Source: Leptobrachium leishanense
Lineage: Eukaryota; Chordata; Amphibia; Anura; Megophryidae
Length of the DNA stretch: 64,000 bases
NCBI GenBank assembly: GCA_009667805.1
Contig: CM019064.1
Coordinates: 273,277,662-273,341,661 of the forward strand
Direction: 5' to 3'
Shown one piece after another: positions 32,385-44,010 of the stretch. The notes under the pieces are model-generated. The model made no database searches, was not told where the DNA came from, and saw only the letters and a list, made by a program, of their open reading frames with translations. The translations under genes were made by a program, and so were the position numbers. Position 1 is the first letter of the stretch; each line of letters starts with the position of its first letter.

Positions 32385-35300
32385 CTATATTCTCTCTATA
32401 AAAAGTTTATCATATGCCATCTGGTTGTCAGATTCCAAGGCGGTCTTCAAACAGTGCCAGAAGTATTTATGAGATTTAGGATTGCTTGGCCAATATAAAA
32501 CAGAGTTCCTACATAATCTCCTTCTAAGTCTCAGATACCTCGACCTTTCCAGAACTTCTTCAAGGAAAATTAAAATGACAACATCAGTTCCATCTTCAAT
32601 AAGTCGCTGGTGAGCCAGGTAGAAGGTTGTCTTGAAATGTCCAGTCGTGATGTACTTGTTTGTTAGAACGAATACAGTTTTCCTGCTATTCTGTACGCTT
32701 TCGGTTAAGCTTTCCAAAAAAGCCATTCCGGGAATCCAATCTCTTTCCTCTAAACACAAATTACACATTTTTTCACCTTGTTCTTCAATAACGTTCACTA
32801 ATTCCTTGAACACCCAGTCTGATACAGCAGAATCTTTGGAATCATAAACAATAAAGGCATCATAGCAGTAATTAGGAAGTCTCTTATAGTCTCTTACCAT
32901 AGCTTTTAGTAAGTGGCAAACATACCAAAAATCCCAGTAGAAAAGGTGACACGAAATGCAGGTTATCAATAGGCACATGATAAATGATGTAAAAATAGAA
33001 TATAAAATGACATCATAATTATTCTGTCGACAGGTGTATAGATCCAGAAGGACCAAGCTCTTTCCTTTATGTGCCCCCGGACCATCACAAATCACATCAG
33101 TTACTAAGTTGGGAATAGCTACTTTTGTACGATTTATCCAAGACACAAGCCAAATGGCATCACAAGTACATTTAAACGGGTTGCCTTGCAGTACTAGCCA
33201 GTCCAAGTTATCCAGAACATTTTCAGGAAAACTGGACTGATCAATAATCTCAATCTTGTTGTCACTTAAGTCTAGATTTTTCAGTTGTACAACATCTCTA
33301 AGGAAATGAGGTGTTAACGTTTTGATTTGGTTGTTATGTAAAATAAGTTTTTTAATGGAATTTGTGCAGTTTGCTAGTTCTCGGGGTACAGTGGTCAAAG
33401 AATTGTCACTCAGATCCAGCACTTGAAGATTTTTTAAAAGGTGAAGACTCCCCCAGTCAAAAACGATCAGGTTGTTTCCAGTCAGATTGAGTTCTATAAG
33501 GTTAGGCGGCATGCCTTCAAACACATCGAGACCAATGAAGCTTAATGAGTTGTAGGATATGTCTAGTTTAGAAAGTTTAGACAGTTTTTTGAAGAAATTG
33601 ACGTACCTTTTATCCCCGTCATGCCATAAAATATTTAAGGAGTTTCCCTTAAACTCCAAAGTTTGGAGAGACTGGCTAACCATTTCATTATTTGCTGCAG
33701 TTGATATTTCATTCCAGTTCATCATTAATTTTTTTAAGTGTTTGAGATTGGCTGTAAAGTTGAGCATGTGAGTTATACCTTCTGCTAAAAAATAATGCTT
33801 GTTGTAACTGAGGTCCAGCACCTCTAGCTCAGTTAGTTCCCGGAATGCATCTTGATAAAGGAGGTCAACACGATTGTTGGAGAAATCTAAATATTTTAGG
33901 TTTCTCAGTGTACTAAATTCTGTGCCATTTAAGGTCTGACTGATAGCATTTCCTGACAGGTTTAGACATTTAAGAAATGACAAATCCATAAAGTCATCAG
34001 ACCTTACAAAAAAGAAATTGTTTTGACTTAGGTCTAATGCTTTTCCATAAGCGTGGCAATCTTCATTCAAAAATAAGTCAAATATGAATTCCTCTTTTAC
34101 TTTTGATTTGCAATGCCGGGCATTTTCGTCATACCCAAAATAGTGAATTTCATTTAAACCTCTATTGGAATATTGTCCAGGGAATGAACTGTAGGCTGAA
34201 CAGGCAGCAGAGTTAGATCCACCAGAGGGAGATATTTTATTGTTGGATAGAATTATTGTATTCAGAGATGGTATTTTCCGAAATGAAGTAAAGTCAGCTG
34301 TTCTAATAAAATTTGTCCCTAGATCCAAAACTGTAAGATTTTGTAAAGTAAACAACGGTGATAGATTGCCGGTATTTAATTCCTGAAAGACATAACCACG
34401 GATTCTCAGAGTTTCCAAAGACAACAAACTAGAAAATGCTTCTGAAAGATGTAACTCCTTAGAATATACTTGGAGTTCAAAGTTAAAAGAAAAATCTAGC
34501 TCTTTTAGCCGTGGGATAAGTCTCAAAAACTTAGCATTTTGAATTTCAGATGCCAAGAAGTTTTGGGATAAGTCAAGTACTTGTAGATTCTTAGTTTTTG
34601 TAAACCATAATTGTGAAACTGTCCGTAGTGAGTTGCTGTGCAGGCGTAAAACTCTTAAGTTTTTTAAGGAGGCAAAAGCATCTTCATGTATATCGAGTGG
34701 AGCGCCATCTTTGCACGGAGTACACGGGAATGGAGAATTATAACATCTGGGGCAATTTCCACTTAAATCAAGAATCTCTAAGTTTTGCAGATTTTGAAAG
34801 TCAAATTCTTTGATTGAATGGATTCCATTATTATACAGGTACAGTTCTCGCAAAGTTGTTGGCAATCCTAATGGAACATAGGATAAATTGTTTGATTTTA
34901 CGGATAGGATGGTTAAATTCCTTAAATCTGTAAATGCTTCTTTATCAATAGAAAAGGAGACATTGCAAGGGTTTCTGTAATAACAATTTTGTCCAAGGTA
35001 TAACATTTCAATATTAGTTATATCAGAAAAGTTCTGTTTCTGGAGAGAAAATATGTTATTGGCTTCAAGACTCAAAAGTATTAAGTTTGGAGGAAGACCT
35101 TTGGGTATTTTGGCAAGTTGGTTTCCATCCAAATAAAGAGATCTTAAATTATGCATTGATGAAAAGCTCCCGTCCTCAATAAATAAACGTTGGGTGCATA
35201 TACGGTCTTTGGGTCCCAGCATAATCGGGACACAGTTACAACGGAAATCAATTTCAACCAGGTCCTTCAGGTGAGCAAAAGATTCTGGAGAAATTTTAGG

Positions 35301-35528
35301 AATATGGTTAATGGTCAAGGTCAAATTGGTGACGTTGGATGGAATTCCCTCTGGGATACTGGTCAAGCGGCGATCACTGCAGTCCACAAACAGAGTAGCA
35401 CGTTTTTCATGATCTATCACATCACAAGGTAGACTTTTTGGAAACCAGACAGCTGTCATACATTTTGATAAAATGAAGAATACAAAAACATGAAGGAACA
35501 ACACTCTTGAAGTGACCTTGGGAAATAT
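32385..35528 (-). CDS. tlr7: Toll-like receptor 7, main coding exon (initiator Met probably on an upstream exon)
   Basis: Endosomal sensor of guanosine/uridine-rich single-stranded RNA, signalling through MyD88 (known for the family). The exon gives 1047 residues, 1048 with the upstream Met; human TLR7 has 1049. Seen: leader ending near TAVWFPKSLPCDV; LRRs; CPRCYNSPFPCTPC insertion; Z-loop (~437-495); C-terminal cap CTCD; transmembrane helix (~840-861); TIR (~889-1030) with YDAFIVYDS, LCLEERDWIPG and FW. The motifs NNRVDLL and EGITHML keep the Asp and Thr that bind ligand in human TLR7 (D555/T586). Start: the frame has GTG, not ATG, at 35504. It stays open to 35528, where a minus-strand acceptor TTTTCATATTGTTCACAG precedes ATATTTCCC. 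Joined to ATG this reads M-IFPKV, matching human M-VFPMW. The ATG exon was not located with confidence; an ATG|GTAACT at 36930-36923 (-) is one weak candidate. Confidence 0.96.
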   Translation of the reverse strand: MFPKVTSRVLFLHVFVFFILSKCMTAVWFPKSLPCDVIDHEKRATLFVDCSDRRLTSIPEGIPSNVTNLTLTINHIPKISPESFAHLKDLVEIDFRCNCVPIMLGPKDRICTQRLFIEDGSFSSMHNLRSLYLDGNQLAKIPKGLPPNLILLSLEANNIFSLQKQNFSDITNIEMLYLGQNCYYRNPCNVSFSIDKEAFTDLRNLTILSVKSNNLSYVPLGLPTTLRELYLYNNGIHSIKEFDFQNLQNLEILDLSGNCPRCYNSPFPCTPCKDGAPLDIHEDAFASLKNLRVLRLHSNSLRTVSQLWFTKTKNLQVLDLSQNFLASEIQNAKFLRLIPRLKELDFSFNFELQVYSKELHLSEAFSSLLSLETLRIRGYVFQELNTGNLSPLFTLQNLTVLDLGTNFIRTADFTSFRKIPSLNTIILSNNKISPSGGSNSAACSAYSSFPGQYSNRGLNEIHYFGYDENARHCKSKVKEEFIFDLFLNEDCHAYGKALDLSQNNFFFVRSDDFMDLSFLKCLNLSGNAISQTLNGTEFSTLRNLKYLDFSNNRVDLLYQDAFRELTELEVLDLSYNKHYFLAEGITHMLNFTANLKHLKKLMMNWNEISTAANNEMVSQSLQTLEFKGNSLNILWHDGDKRYVNFFKKLSKLSKLDISYNSLSFIGLDVFEGMPPNLIELNLTGNNLIVFDWGSLHLLKNLQVLDLSDNSLTTVPRELANCTNSIKKLILHNNQIKTLTPHFLRDVVQLKNLDLSDNKIEIIDQSSFPENVLDNLDWLVLQGNPFKCTCDAIWLVSWINRTKVAIPNLVTDVICDGPGAHKGKSLVLLDLYTCRQNNYDVILYSIFTSFIMCLLITCISCHLFYWDFWYVCHLLKAMVRDYKRLPNYCYDAFIVYDSKDSAVSDWVFKELVNVIEEQGEKMCNLCLEERDWIPGMAFLESLTESVQNSRKTVFVLTNKYITTGHFKTTFYLAHQRLIEDGTDVVILIFLEEVLERSRYLRLRRRLCRNSVLYWPSNPKSHKYFWHCLKTALESDNQMAYDKLFIERI

Positions 35529-35926
35529 CTGTGAACAATATGAAAATAGATTAATTACTTCAACTGTTTATGACATACTTTCAAATTATTTTAAATGCAT
35601 TTAATAATTTCAGTAATGTCAAAGGGATTTAATTTCATATTGTGATGTCGTACCATAAGTAAAAAGTCATACAAATCTGTCTAGTTATTTTCAAAAGTAA
35701 GAGTTGTTGATGGTTGACAAAATGTATATTTTCAAAAGCACATGAACATGAATCGCGTGAATTATCAATTCTATATAAATACTAGCTTGTCTTATCAAAT
35801 AAAATATTTAAATGTATTGTGCCATAAAAGTTTTGACAAAATTATTCTTGATAGCATGAGTCAATCAATTCCTTCACATGACATAATTATATGCATCTCT
35901 AGGTTTATGGTCTTATACAGTGGTTC

Positions 35927-35960
35927 CCAAACCAGGTTCTCAGTTACCCCTAGCAGGCCA
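35927..35960. mobile_element. Half of a CAGTGGTTCCC hAT MITE
   Basis: CAGTGGTTCCCAAACCAGG followed by AGCAGGCCAGGTTTG; the right half is missing. Confidence 0.45.
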
Positions 35961-36241
35961 GGTTTGACAGAGGAACAGAGGAATACAAGTAAATTTTGCT
36001 TTTTTTTCTTCACTTTTCTATTTTTACACATTACGTGGTCATGTTTGGTCCTGTTGGAAAGGCTAGACTCTGACCTGTCCAATGACACCACACTTGACCA
36101 TGTGTGATATAAAGATTAGAGATGCATGGTTCCGAAGGACCGCCAGCATTCATTGCAGGAGGGGGCCAGTTTAGGTTTTTGATGGAACAATGCATAATAA
36201 CGCATTGTGCCATCACCTCTACACTTGCTGGCAACATGGAG

Positions 36242-36420
36242 CAGTGGTTCCCAAACACAGTCCTCAAGTACCCATAACAGGTCTTTCAAATATCTGAAGC
36301 ACAGCACAGGTGATATGATTTGCTGCTCAGTGATTGCAGGATTGAGACTTCTTTTCTCTAAGGTAATCCTTAAAATAAGGCCTGTTAGGGGTACTTGAGG
36401 AACACGGTTGGGAACCACTG
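36242..36420. mobile_element. hAT MITE, CAGTGGTTCCC family, copy 2
   Basis: Ends CAGTGGTTCCCAAACAC and GGTTGGGAACCACTG. The shared core contains AGCACAGCACAGGTGATATG. No clear TSD. The rest of 35540-37735 is AT-rich, holds the presumed TLR7 5' region, and gives no confident exon. Confidence 0.8.
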
Positions 36421-37739
36421 ATCTAGGGCCTCCGCATGTCATATAAGCAGACGAGGCAGAGCATGTGATTACTGAGCGTAACCATGACATTCTTATAATG
36501 TTAATAGGTGCAAGTCAGAATATTACATTTTTGCTGGCTTGAACTTCCAGCAAGAGCCTCAACTCTCCTCAAATATGTACACACCTTAACTCATGTATTT
36601 CTAGAGCTATAGGTGGTATCTGTTGGTAAGCGGAACTCTAGCCGCATATGTGTCTTATTGAGTCCCCAGCGCCCACAGCTGGCAGCCTCCTTAGGCAATT
36701 TCTCAGTTTGGTATGGTACTACTAGCCCTAGACAAACAAAGGGTAGGAGAAAAAGATCCCATGTCAGTCCTCTTCTAGAGTAGAAAATAGATCTGTCCCC
36801 CTAATCCACAAGTATGTGGAAAAGATAAAAGTTAACACTAGGATGCAGTATAAAAACACAAGAGTGATGCAAGCGCAGAAAATGCAAAAAATAAATACAA
36901 AAAGGAAACAAAGGTAAAAAAAGTTACCATTACATTTCCTTTATATCTTAATTAGTGGTATGAAGGTATACAGATATATGCACATATAACCCTGACACAT
37001 ATCATTACATGGTACGATCTGGAGGTAAAACTGCACAGGAGGCATGTCAGCCTTGTTGGGGTAGGTTTATGGGTATGTACAGAAGAAATAGTCTGTATGA
37101 TAGGTAACAATAAAGAATTAGTCCTGCTATTTCTCACTGCAAAAAGGAAAAACAGGCCTTCATTGGTCCGTATGATACGAAATAAATCCTGGTATTTCCA
37201 GCTCCTAAGGTAGAAACCTTCTTGGGTCTGTATAGTAGGAAAGAATACAGTTGTATCCTCATCTATGCTGTTACAACGCAGGAAACAGGCCTTGTTTCTT
37301 AGATTAACATTAATTTACACGAAGGACATTAAATATTATCATTTTCAGAGTTACTATCAGTTGTTTTTTTTTTAATTTCTACAAAAATGCAGTTAAAATT
37401 CACATGCTTACTGGGACATCCTCCCCATTTCCCAGGAGACACATAACTTCTAAATTCTAATGGAAAGTAAGTGAAATTACGTCCTTGCAGTATGCAGAAA
37501 TCATATCCTGCAGGTGGAGGGGGGACAATTCATTAGTTAAAAAGGTGGTTTGATTTCCTGCAACATATGAATTTGGAAATTCTTTATGTAGTATTGTAAC
37601 GGGAATGGCTCAGAAATTGGCCGCCATCTTGTATACCGGCGGCCATCTTTAGCAGAACCATGGTAAGAGCAATTGTGCATAGAGAATACTAACTACCCTT
37701 AGATGAGTTTACATTCTAACATTCCGAGGGGGTGTCCCT

Positions 37740-38149
37740 CAGTGACGTGCGGTGAGGTCAGTGGCTGGCGAGGCACTGGCTAGTATCAGAGCCAGATATA
37801 CACAGGGTTACGCAGTCTCAATTTACACATTTGATTATCGTTATATAGGGGAAGAGAGTTTCCCTATTTATAACTAAGTAAAGTTCGCTTTTTTTTTTTT
37901 ACTTTACAGTTCTAAGAGCATGCACTTACAATACTGACTAATATAGGGCGCTATTACACGCTGACTGCTGAGCTCTGCCTGCCCCCCCACGACTGACGAG
38001 GACAGTCACATGACTGTCCTGCATCAATCAATCCATGGGGAGCTCTGTATACACACAATACATGTCATTACAGCACAATGAGCACATTAATTTACTGGAA
38101 TGGCAGGGGTGGCTCTGCCTCCCCTGACACCCCTGACTGCACGTCTCTG
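37740..38149. mobile_element. Non-autonomous hAT element (410 bp)
   Basis: Ends CAGTGACGTGCGGTGAGG and, reverse-complemented, CAGAGACGTGCAGTCAGG. The 8-bp flanks GTGTCCCT / ATGTACCT match at 6 of 8. The termini resemble the element at 3398. Confidence 0.7.
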
Positions 38150-40071
38150 ATGTACCTGGGATGTCATGGATCTTGCTGCCGCAGGAAGGCCCAGGTTGGT
38201 GCTCTTCGACCGTGAATGACCCTGGGAACACTTTCCTGCCTTGCCAATCCCAGTTCTGATTATGACTACACTAGCAGCACAGGTGTGGCCATTCTCCCCC
38301 TGCGTTGCTCTATTTAAGGCTGGAGCTCCCATCAGGCCTTGCTTCTTAATTGACCTACACTAGGTGTAAGCTACCAGAAGCCTGCGTCTGTTTCCTGATC
38401 CCCTGCATCTCTGGACTCATACCTACTGTGGCCCTGTATCCTCTTTCTCCTGTAACTCCAGTCTCCAGTGAGTCCTACAAGTTCTCAGTCAGCTCTTTTC
38501 CTGTCCCGTGCCTCCTGTAAGTTTCTATTGGGTTACCCTCTGTATCTTTGCTTCAGTTTCTTATATCTTGTTTTTCTTTTCTCTCCCCCTCCTTTCTCCC
38601 TTAGACAGCCCTTTTCTGGGCTTGCCCTTCACCAGTACTTTCAGCCATACTGTTGCTATTTACATTAATAAACCCCCAATGGTACCTAATTTTGCCGTCT
38701 CTACAAGTTTATCGCTGCATATTGGGCTCATACCCTCGCCCCTCCTACACCGTACTTTACACTATATGGAATGCGTATGAAGGATGACTGAGGTCCCCTC
38801 TGATGGTGCTTGTTGCATGACTAAGTCAGCATCCAATCATACAATCGCGTTGTTGGCTGTACTCCATGTCTTAGTGTCTTTATGCAAGCTTTAGCGGAAA
38901 CCGTAGATTGTGCCATTCTATGCACTATGTGGTGGAGGCTCCACTAGAGTAGCAACTCAATCCTCATCTTGTCTCTTCTTACTCTATACCCATTCTCACC
39001 CTATATACACACACTGTAAATGCATCCTCTGGAGTTTTTGGGTGTTTAGAGGGCAGGGAGCTATCTGCTGATTTAAACCTGACTGTGGACACACACATTA
39101 TCTGTTCCATGCTACAGCCCTAAGGCCATTGTTCTCATACAGCTCTCTAAATCATGTGCCCGGGTGGGAGGGCGTCTGTAACATGGACAGATGATTCAAA
39201 ACCCAAACTGTCCAGGTGAAAACTGGACAGGTGGCAACACTAATTTTACATAGAACTCCATGTGGTTTTCAAGCAGGTAGTGAACCGGTTATATCTGTTG
39301 ATCATAGGTCTGTCTAAAGGTTTATGATTTTTTTTATTCTGTTACACTGCTAGAATAACAAAAAAGAAGGAATCAAAATATGCTTGTATGCTTTAGTGGC
39401 CTGGCAGCGCAACCCTCCATTGAGTCCTATGGACTCCAGGAGGTGATACTTGCGGCGGCGCTACCGCGAGTATCACTGAGGGTTAGAGTTCCCACCTGTC
39501 CAGTTTTTACCTGGACTGTCCATTTTTTGAGTTATGGGATACGGGTTTGGGATCACCTGCCACCCGATGACATGACTGCCTCAGCTTGGACCCTGGAATG
39601 ATTTGTTTACTTGCACGCAGGCTGCGTGTAAGTGAGAAACACTCTGACAATCACTGGCAGTGTGGAGGTGGTCTGTGGTGACGTCTCCTCCCCCCTCTGC
39701 CTCCTATCAGCCCCTTGCTCCCGCTCACTCACATGTTCCAGACCACATGCTTGCTGGTTGGGAGAGGCAAGCTCAGGCAGCAGGGCCGAGAGGAGTTTGG
39801 GTGCAGCAGCTGCTTCTAGATCAATTCCTCCAAGAATAGAGGTGAGGAATTTAATCCTATCTTGATGAGATACTCCAGCCCAAGAGGGGGGGGGGATTTG
39901 CCTCACAGGAGTCAGCCTGTACCTGAGCCACAAAATGCAGCTGCAGAGTCTGCCTGTCTCCACTCCTTGCTGGCTCTGCCCCCTCCATTCCAGCAGCAGC
40001 AGCAGCTCCTGATACACAAGCAGGACTCTGTCTCTTCTCCACTCTCTCCTCCTCCACCCCATTGCCCCTAG
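38150..40071. other. Gene-free stretch with pyrimidine-rich and short inverted segments
   Basis: 38330-38640 is C/T-rich (possible LTR or SINE fragment, unassigned). CTGTCCAGG and CACCTGTCCAG blocks at ~39208-39242 and ~39494-39525 are in opposite orientation. No coding exon recognised; the open frames lack family motifs. Confidence 0.4.
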
Positions 40072-40345
40072 TCTTCCTTCTACACCCTTCTCACTGTCCC
40101 CCACTCTTTCCACTCTCCTTTTCACCTCTTCCCCTCCAACCACATTCCCTTTTCTTCTCCTCCTCACTCTCCCCTTTTCTTGTTCCCTCTCTCTCCCCTT
40201 TTCCTCTTCTCTCTTTCTCCCCTCTTTCTCTCCCTTCTCCCCTTCTCTCTCTTTTCGCTCTCTCATCTCTCTCTCTTTCTCTATTCTTCTCTCTCTTCTC
40301 TTCCTCTCTCCCCCTCTCTCCTCTCTCTTTTCGCTATCTCTCAAG
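40072..40345. repeat. Polypyrimidine tract (~270 bp)
   Basis: Almost only C and T on the plus strand (CTCTCTTTCTCC-like words). The Arg/Glu-rich open frame on the other strand is low complexity. Confidence 0.9.
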
Positions 40346-40555
40346 AAAAGGTGGTAACCCTGCTGAGTGTAGCGCTTTGTACCAGGGCAAGGTGCTGAGG
40401 TAGCGCCTGCTCCGGAATTTAACGCTAAAATGGGAATGCTACGGGAAAACCTACAGACCCAGGTTTTCCCCTTTAGCATTCACGGAATAGGGCCCAAAAG
40501 GTGAAAGGACATATTTTAAATTTGAATAAAAGAGATTAAATGTGAGGTATGCATA

Positions 40556-41492
40556 CAGGGTTATTCAAAGAGATTCGAATGGCTGCCGAAAGGTAACCGA
40601 ACGCTGAAAATCAGCGTTCGGCTACCTTTCTTGGCCATTTAGCTATTCAGAGAGCAGGCAAATCTTGGCGAATTGCCTGCACATACGGTGCCTGTTCGTT
40701 TCCTGTTTGAGGGCAGTGAAATCCCCATAGAGAAGCAATGCTTCGGCTATTCAGAGAACAAAACCCAGCAGTGAAACGTAGCCGAATTGCCCTGCCATTC
40801 GGTGGTTTAATGCGGCAGGTTTATTCAGGCGAATCCCATAGGCTTCAATGTTAAAAAGATTTTAATTCAATATCTAATAAACCGTTCATTATAATATTCT
40901 GCAGTAAAAAGTCTCTTTATTTATAGATTTTTTGGGATATTTTAAGCATTTTCTCTGGATTTTTTAGCCAAAATTTTTTTCCGATTTATTTAAAGAAAAA
41001 AATTGTTTTAAACATTTGTTCTTTTTTCTGTAACAGCCCTTTTTATTATCATTCCTTGGACCTCATATGTAAATTTCAGTTATTTTCGCTCAGTAGTTTC
41101 TTTGCAAACAGCGTTTCAGTTTTCAAACATTTGAACTGGGTTTTTTTTCCACTCCATTCGTCTGCGGTGTCAGGTTTTTCCGGCGGCTGCTCTGCGCTGT
41201 GATCGGCTCCTGCTCGGGTTTTTCCAGCATTTTCGGTGGGGTTAATCCAGATGTTTTTGCAGGTTTTCGGTGTGCCTTCGCCAGGTTTTGCGGTGAGTTT
41301 ATGCAGGTTTGACTATTCGCAGGTTTGACTTTTCGCAGGTTTTCGACTATTCCCTGCAATTCAGGGACCCTGTGGTGTTTGCTGAATACACCGCAGGGTT
41401 GTCGAAATGAGATCGGCATATCAAACCGAATTGAAGAGAAAGAAAAGTCACCGAACGTGCGGTGACTTTTCGATTCTCTTTGAATTACCCTG
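40556..41492. mobile_element. CAGGGTTAT-type long MITE (937 bp), reverse orientation
   Basis: Left CAGGGTTATTCAAAGAG, right CTCTTTGAATTACCCTG, with an exact TSD ATA on both sides. Subterminal hairpin AACCGAACGCTGAAAATCAG next to the left end. Confidence 0.85.
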
Positions 41493-41830
41493 ATAGTAAA
41501 AAAGAACTGCTGATTTTGAAAACAACAGGAAATATTCCTAAAAAATTATAAATCATATATAAAGGATGAAATAGATATTCTAAAATTGGAAAGGAGAAAA
41601 AATATGAAAGGGGAAATGGTTGCACAATGTTACATTGATAAAGGCCTATACTGTTGTAAAGATATTAAAGTAAAATAAGATGGGATAAAGATAAAGTGTC
41701 AGTGAGTGGATGAAAGAAAGTTGAGTGACGTAAAGACGTGCAAAATATTATTCTTGTTGACTCACTGGGCAAGACCAGCAAATGGGGGGAAAGAGACTGG
41801 TGGAGAGATATTTCAATTAAATACTAGTAA

Positions 41831-42253
41831 GGCTAGGGTCAGACGAGCGCAGTGCGAACGCGCGTGCAGGCGCACTTAATCACGGCCGTAGTAGCAGCAA
41901 GTGCCAGGCAATGACGGCCAATATACGAAGTACGGTCGCACAAAAGTCCAGCTGCGCAACGCAAGTGGAAAACGAACGCATTTTGTCGAGAACGTAAAAC
42001 CTCTAGTACGGTTGTACAGAGTGCGCTGCGTCCGCTAGCGGCGTGTGTGCGTGAATTGGAGATGTCAGACACTGCTAATGTCCGGCCAACATAACGTCCA
42101 GATGCACAGTGTTTTATTGATGATCCGTACAAAATCACGGATGCAAATGCGCATCGTATGACCGCTATCGCGTACTCCGTGAAAAAATGCGTCCATTCGT
42201 TCGAACGCACTTTTTCACAGACAACGCGAAAATGCGTTCGTCTGACCCTAGCC
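41831..42253. mobile_element. Harbinger-like MITE (423 bp)
   Basis: Ends GGCTAGGGTCAGACGAGCGC and GTCTGACCCTAGCC, TAA on both sides (41828-41830, 42254-42256). CpG-rich interior as in the copy at 16722. Confidence 0.85.
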
Positions 42254-42310
42254 TAAAGGGACACTAGGAACGAATGAAGGAGACACAAAGAAAACTGAGC
42301 TCAAAGCATT

Positions 42311-43214
42311 CAGGGTTATCCAAAGAGCTCCGAATTGCTTGAGAAAGGTAACCGAACGCTGAAAATCAGCGTTCGGTTACCTTTCCTAGCCATTCAACTA
42401 TCCAGAGAGCAGGCAATTCGCCAAATCCTGGCGAATTGCCTGCACATACGGTGCCTATTCGGTGCCTGTTCGAGGGCAGTGAATCCCCATGAAAAAGCAC
42501 TGCTTCGGCTATTCAGAGAACACAAACCAGCAGTGAAAGGTTCCCCTAATGCCCTGCCATTCGGTGGTTTAATTCGGCAAGTTAATTCAGGAGAATCCCA
42601 TAGGCTTCAATGTTAAAAATATTCCCGTTTTAATTCAATATCTAATCAACCGTTCATTAGAAAATTCTGCAGCAAAAAGTCTCTTTATTTATAGATTTTT
42701 TAGGATACTCTAAGCATTTTTCTGAATTTTTTATTTTTTTTAAAAGTCCGATTTTTTTCTTTTAAGTTTACTTATTTTTTCTGTAACAGCCCTTTTTATT
42801 ATCATTCCCTGGACCTCCTGTGTAAATTTCAGACATTTTCGCTCAGTAGTTTCTTTGCAAACAGCGTTTCTTTTTCACACAATCCCACAAACCGTTTTGC
42901 TAATTTATTCACCTCCCTCGTCAGCTGTCTCAGCTGCTTCGGCTGTGTTCGATCGGCTCCTGCTCAGGATTTTTCTGTGGTTTTCGGCAGGTTAATCCAG
43001 ATGTTTTTGAGGGTTTTCGGCGTGCATTCGGTGGATTTTGTGGTTAGTTTTTGTTGGGTTTGCGGTAGCTTTTCCCTGCAATTCGGGGACCCTGTGGTGT
43101 TTGCTGAATACACCGCAGGGTCACCGAAATGGGATCGGCAAAAGGAACCGAATTGAAGAGAACGAAAAGTCACCGAACGTGCGATGACTTTTCGAATCTC
43201 TTTGGATAACCCTG
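42311..43214. mobile_element. CAGGGTTAT-type long MITE (904 bp), reverse orientation
   Basis: Left CAGGGTTATCCAAAGAG, right CTCTTTGGATAACCCTG, with an exact TSD ATT on both sides. Closest in ends to the copy at 1421, which shares the CCAAAGAG variant. Confidence 0.9.
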
Positions 43215-43383
43215 ATTGTATTCATAAGAGTCTCCCATGCTGCATGATTTGAGAACAATCTCTGTACTGACTGCTGGAGGCGAAATTTTACAGGTTCATT
43301 CTGTTGGAGTGTATCACACACCACAACTTCCCTTTTTCTCATGCCAGACAACGTTGTGCAAGTTAAGAGGGAATCATGTGATT

Positions 43384-43492
43384 GGGCCTTATTGCAAGGT
43401 TAGTGGCAATTTAACCAGAGCTGTTGTAAACTTACCAGAGCCATTATAGTCTATGGAGCTGTTAAGTTTTCACCAAGTTCAGAATAGGGTCC
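43384..43492. mobile_element. Short foldback MITE (AGGGCCTTATTCCAAGG family)
   Basis: GGGCCTTATTGCAAGG at the left and CAGAATAGGGTCC at the right, with the core CCATTATAGTCTATGG. Confidence 0.6.
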
Positions 43493-43529
43493 AATGTCGG
43501 GCAATAAGATAAGAGTGCATAAATAAATT

Positions 43530-44010
43530 ACCAGTTTTAAAAAAAAAAAAAAAAAATGAAGAAAAAAAAAAACCTTGACAGAGAGAACTTTAAAAGCTTG
43601 CTGTCGATCATCACACAGAGACAGATGCACACTCACACTGACATTCACACACATTGGCAGAGACAACGTAAGACAGAGACACAGGCAAATTCAGCAAGCG
43701 ACAGACACATATACAGTCTCTTTGCTAGTATATGTAAAATCTATACCACTCTGGAGTTTTAACCTCCCCCCCCCATATTCCCATATTCAAGTAGGTGTTG
43801 CAACCTTTTCTTTTGACAGAGACATACTCAAAAGGATGAAAGACAGACTTTGGCAAAACACAGGGACCCTGACACACACACACAGAAACTAACAAAAATG
43901 TGGACAAACACAGACACTGAAAGACATACACAGACACCAACAAAGACACTAACCGACAAACATTGAGACAATGACAAAGACACTTACTGACAAAGACACA
44001 CACTGACATT
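43530..44010. repeat. A-rich run followed by degenerate CA/GACA repeats
   Basis: Poly(A) runs at ~43538-43572, then ACACAGACA-type simple sequence to ~44010. Open frames here are low complexity. 44010-45270 shows no gene. Confidence 0.7.

Noticed and set aside
36923..36931. ATG|GTAACT on the minus strand as the TLR7 start exon
   Set aside because: Position fits, but the donor and the start context are weak and nothing else supports it, so it is not listed as a feature.
39607..40479. 290-aa Arg/Glu-rich open frame on the minus strand
   Set aside because: Most of it is the complement of a polypyrimidine tract. Composition alone keeps it open.
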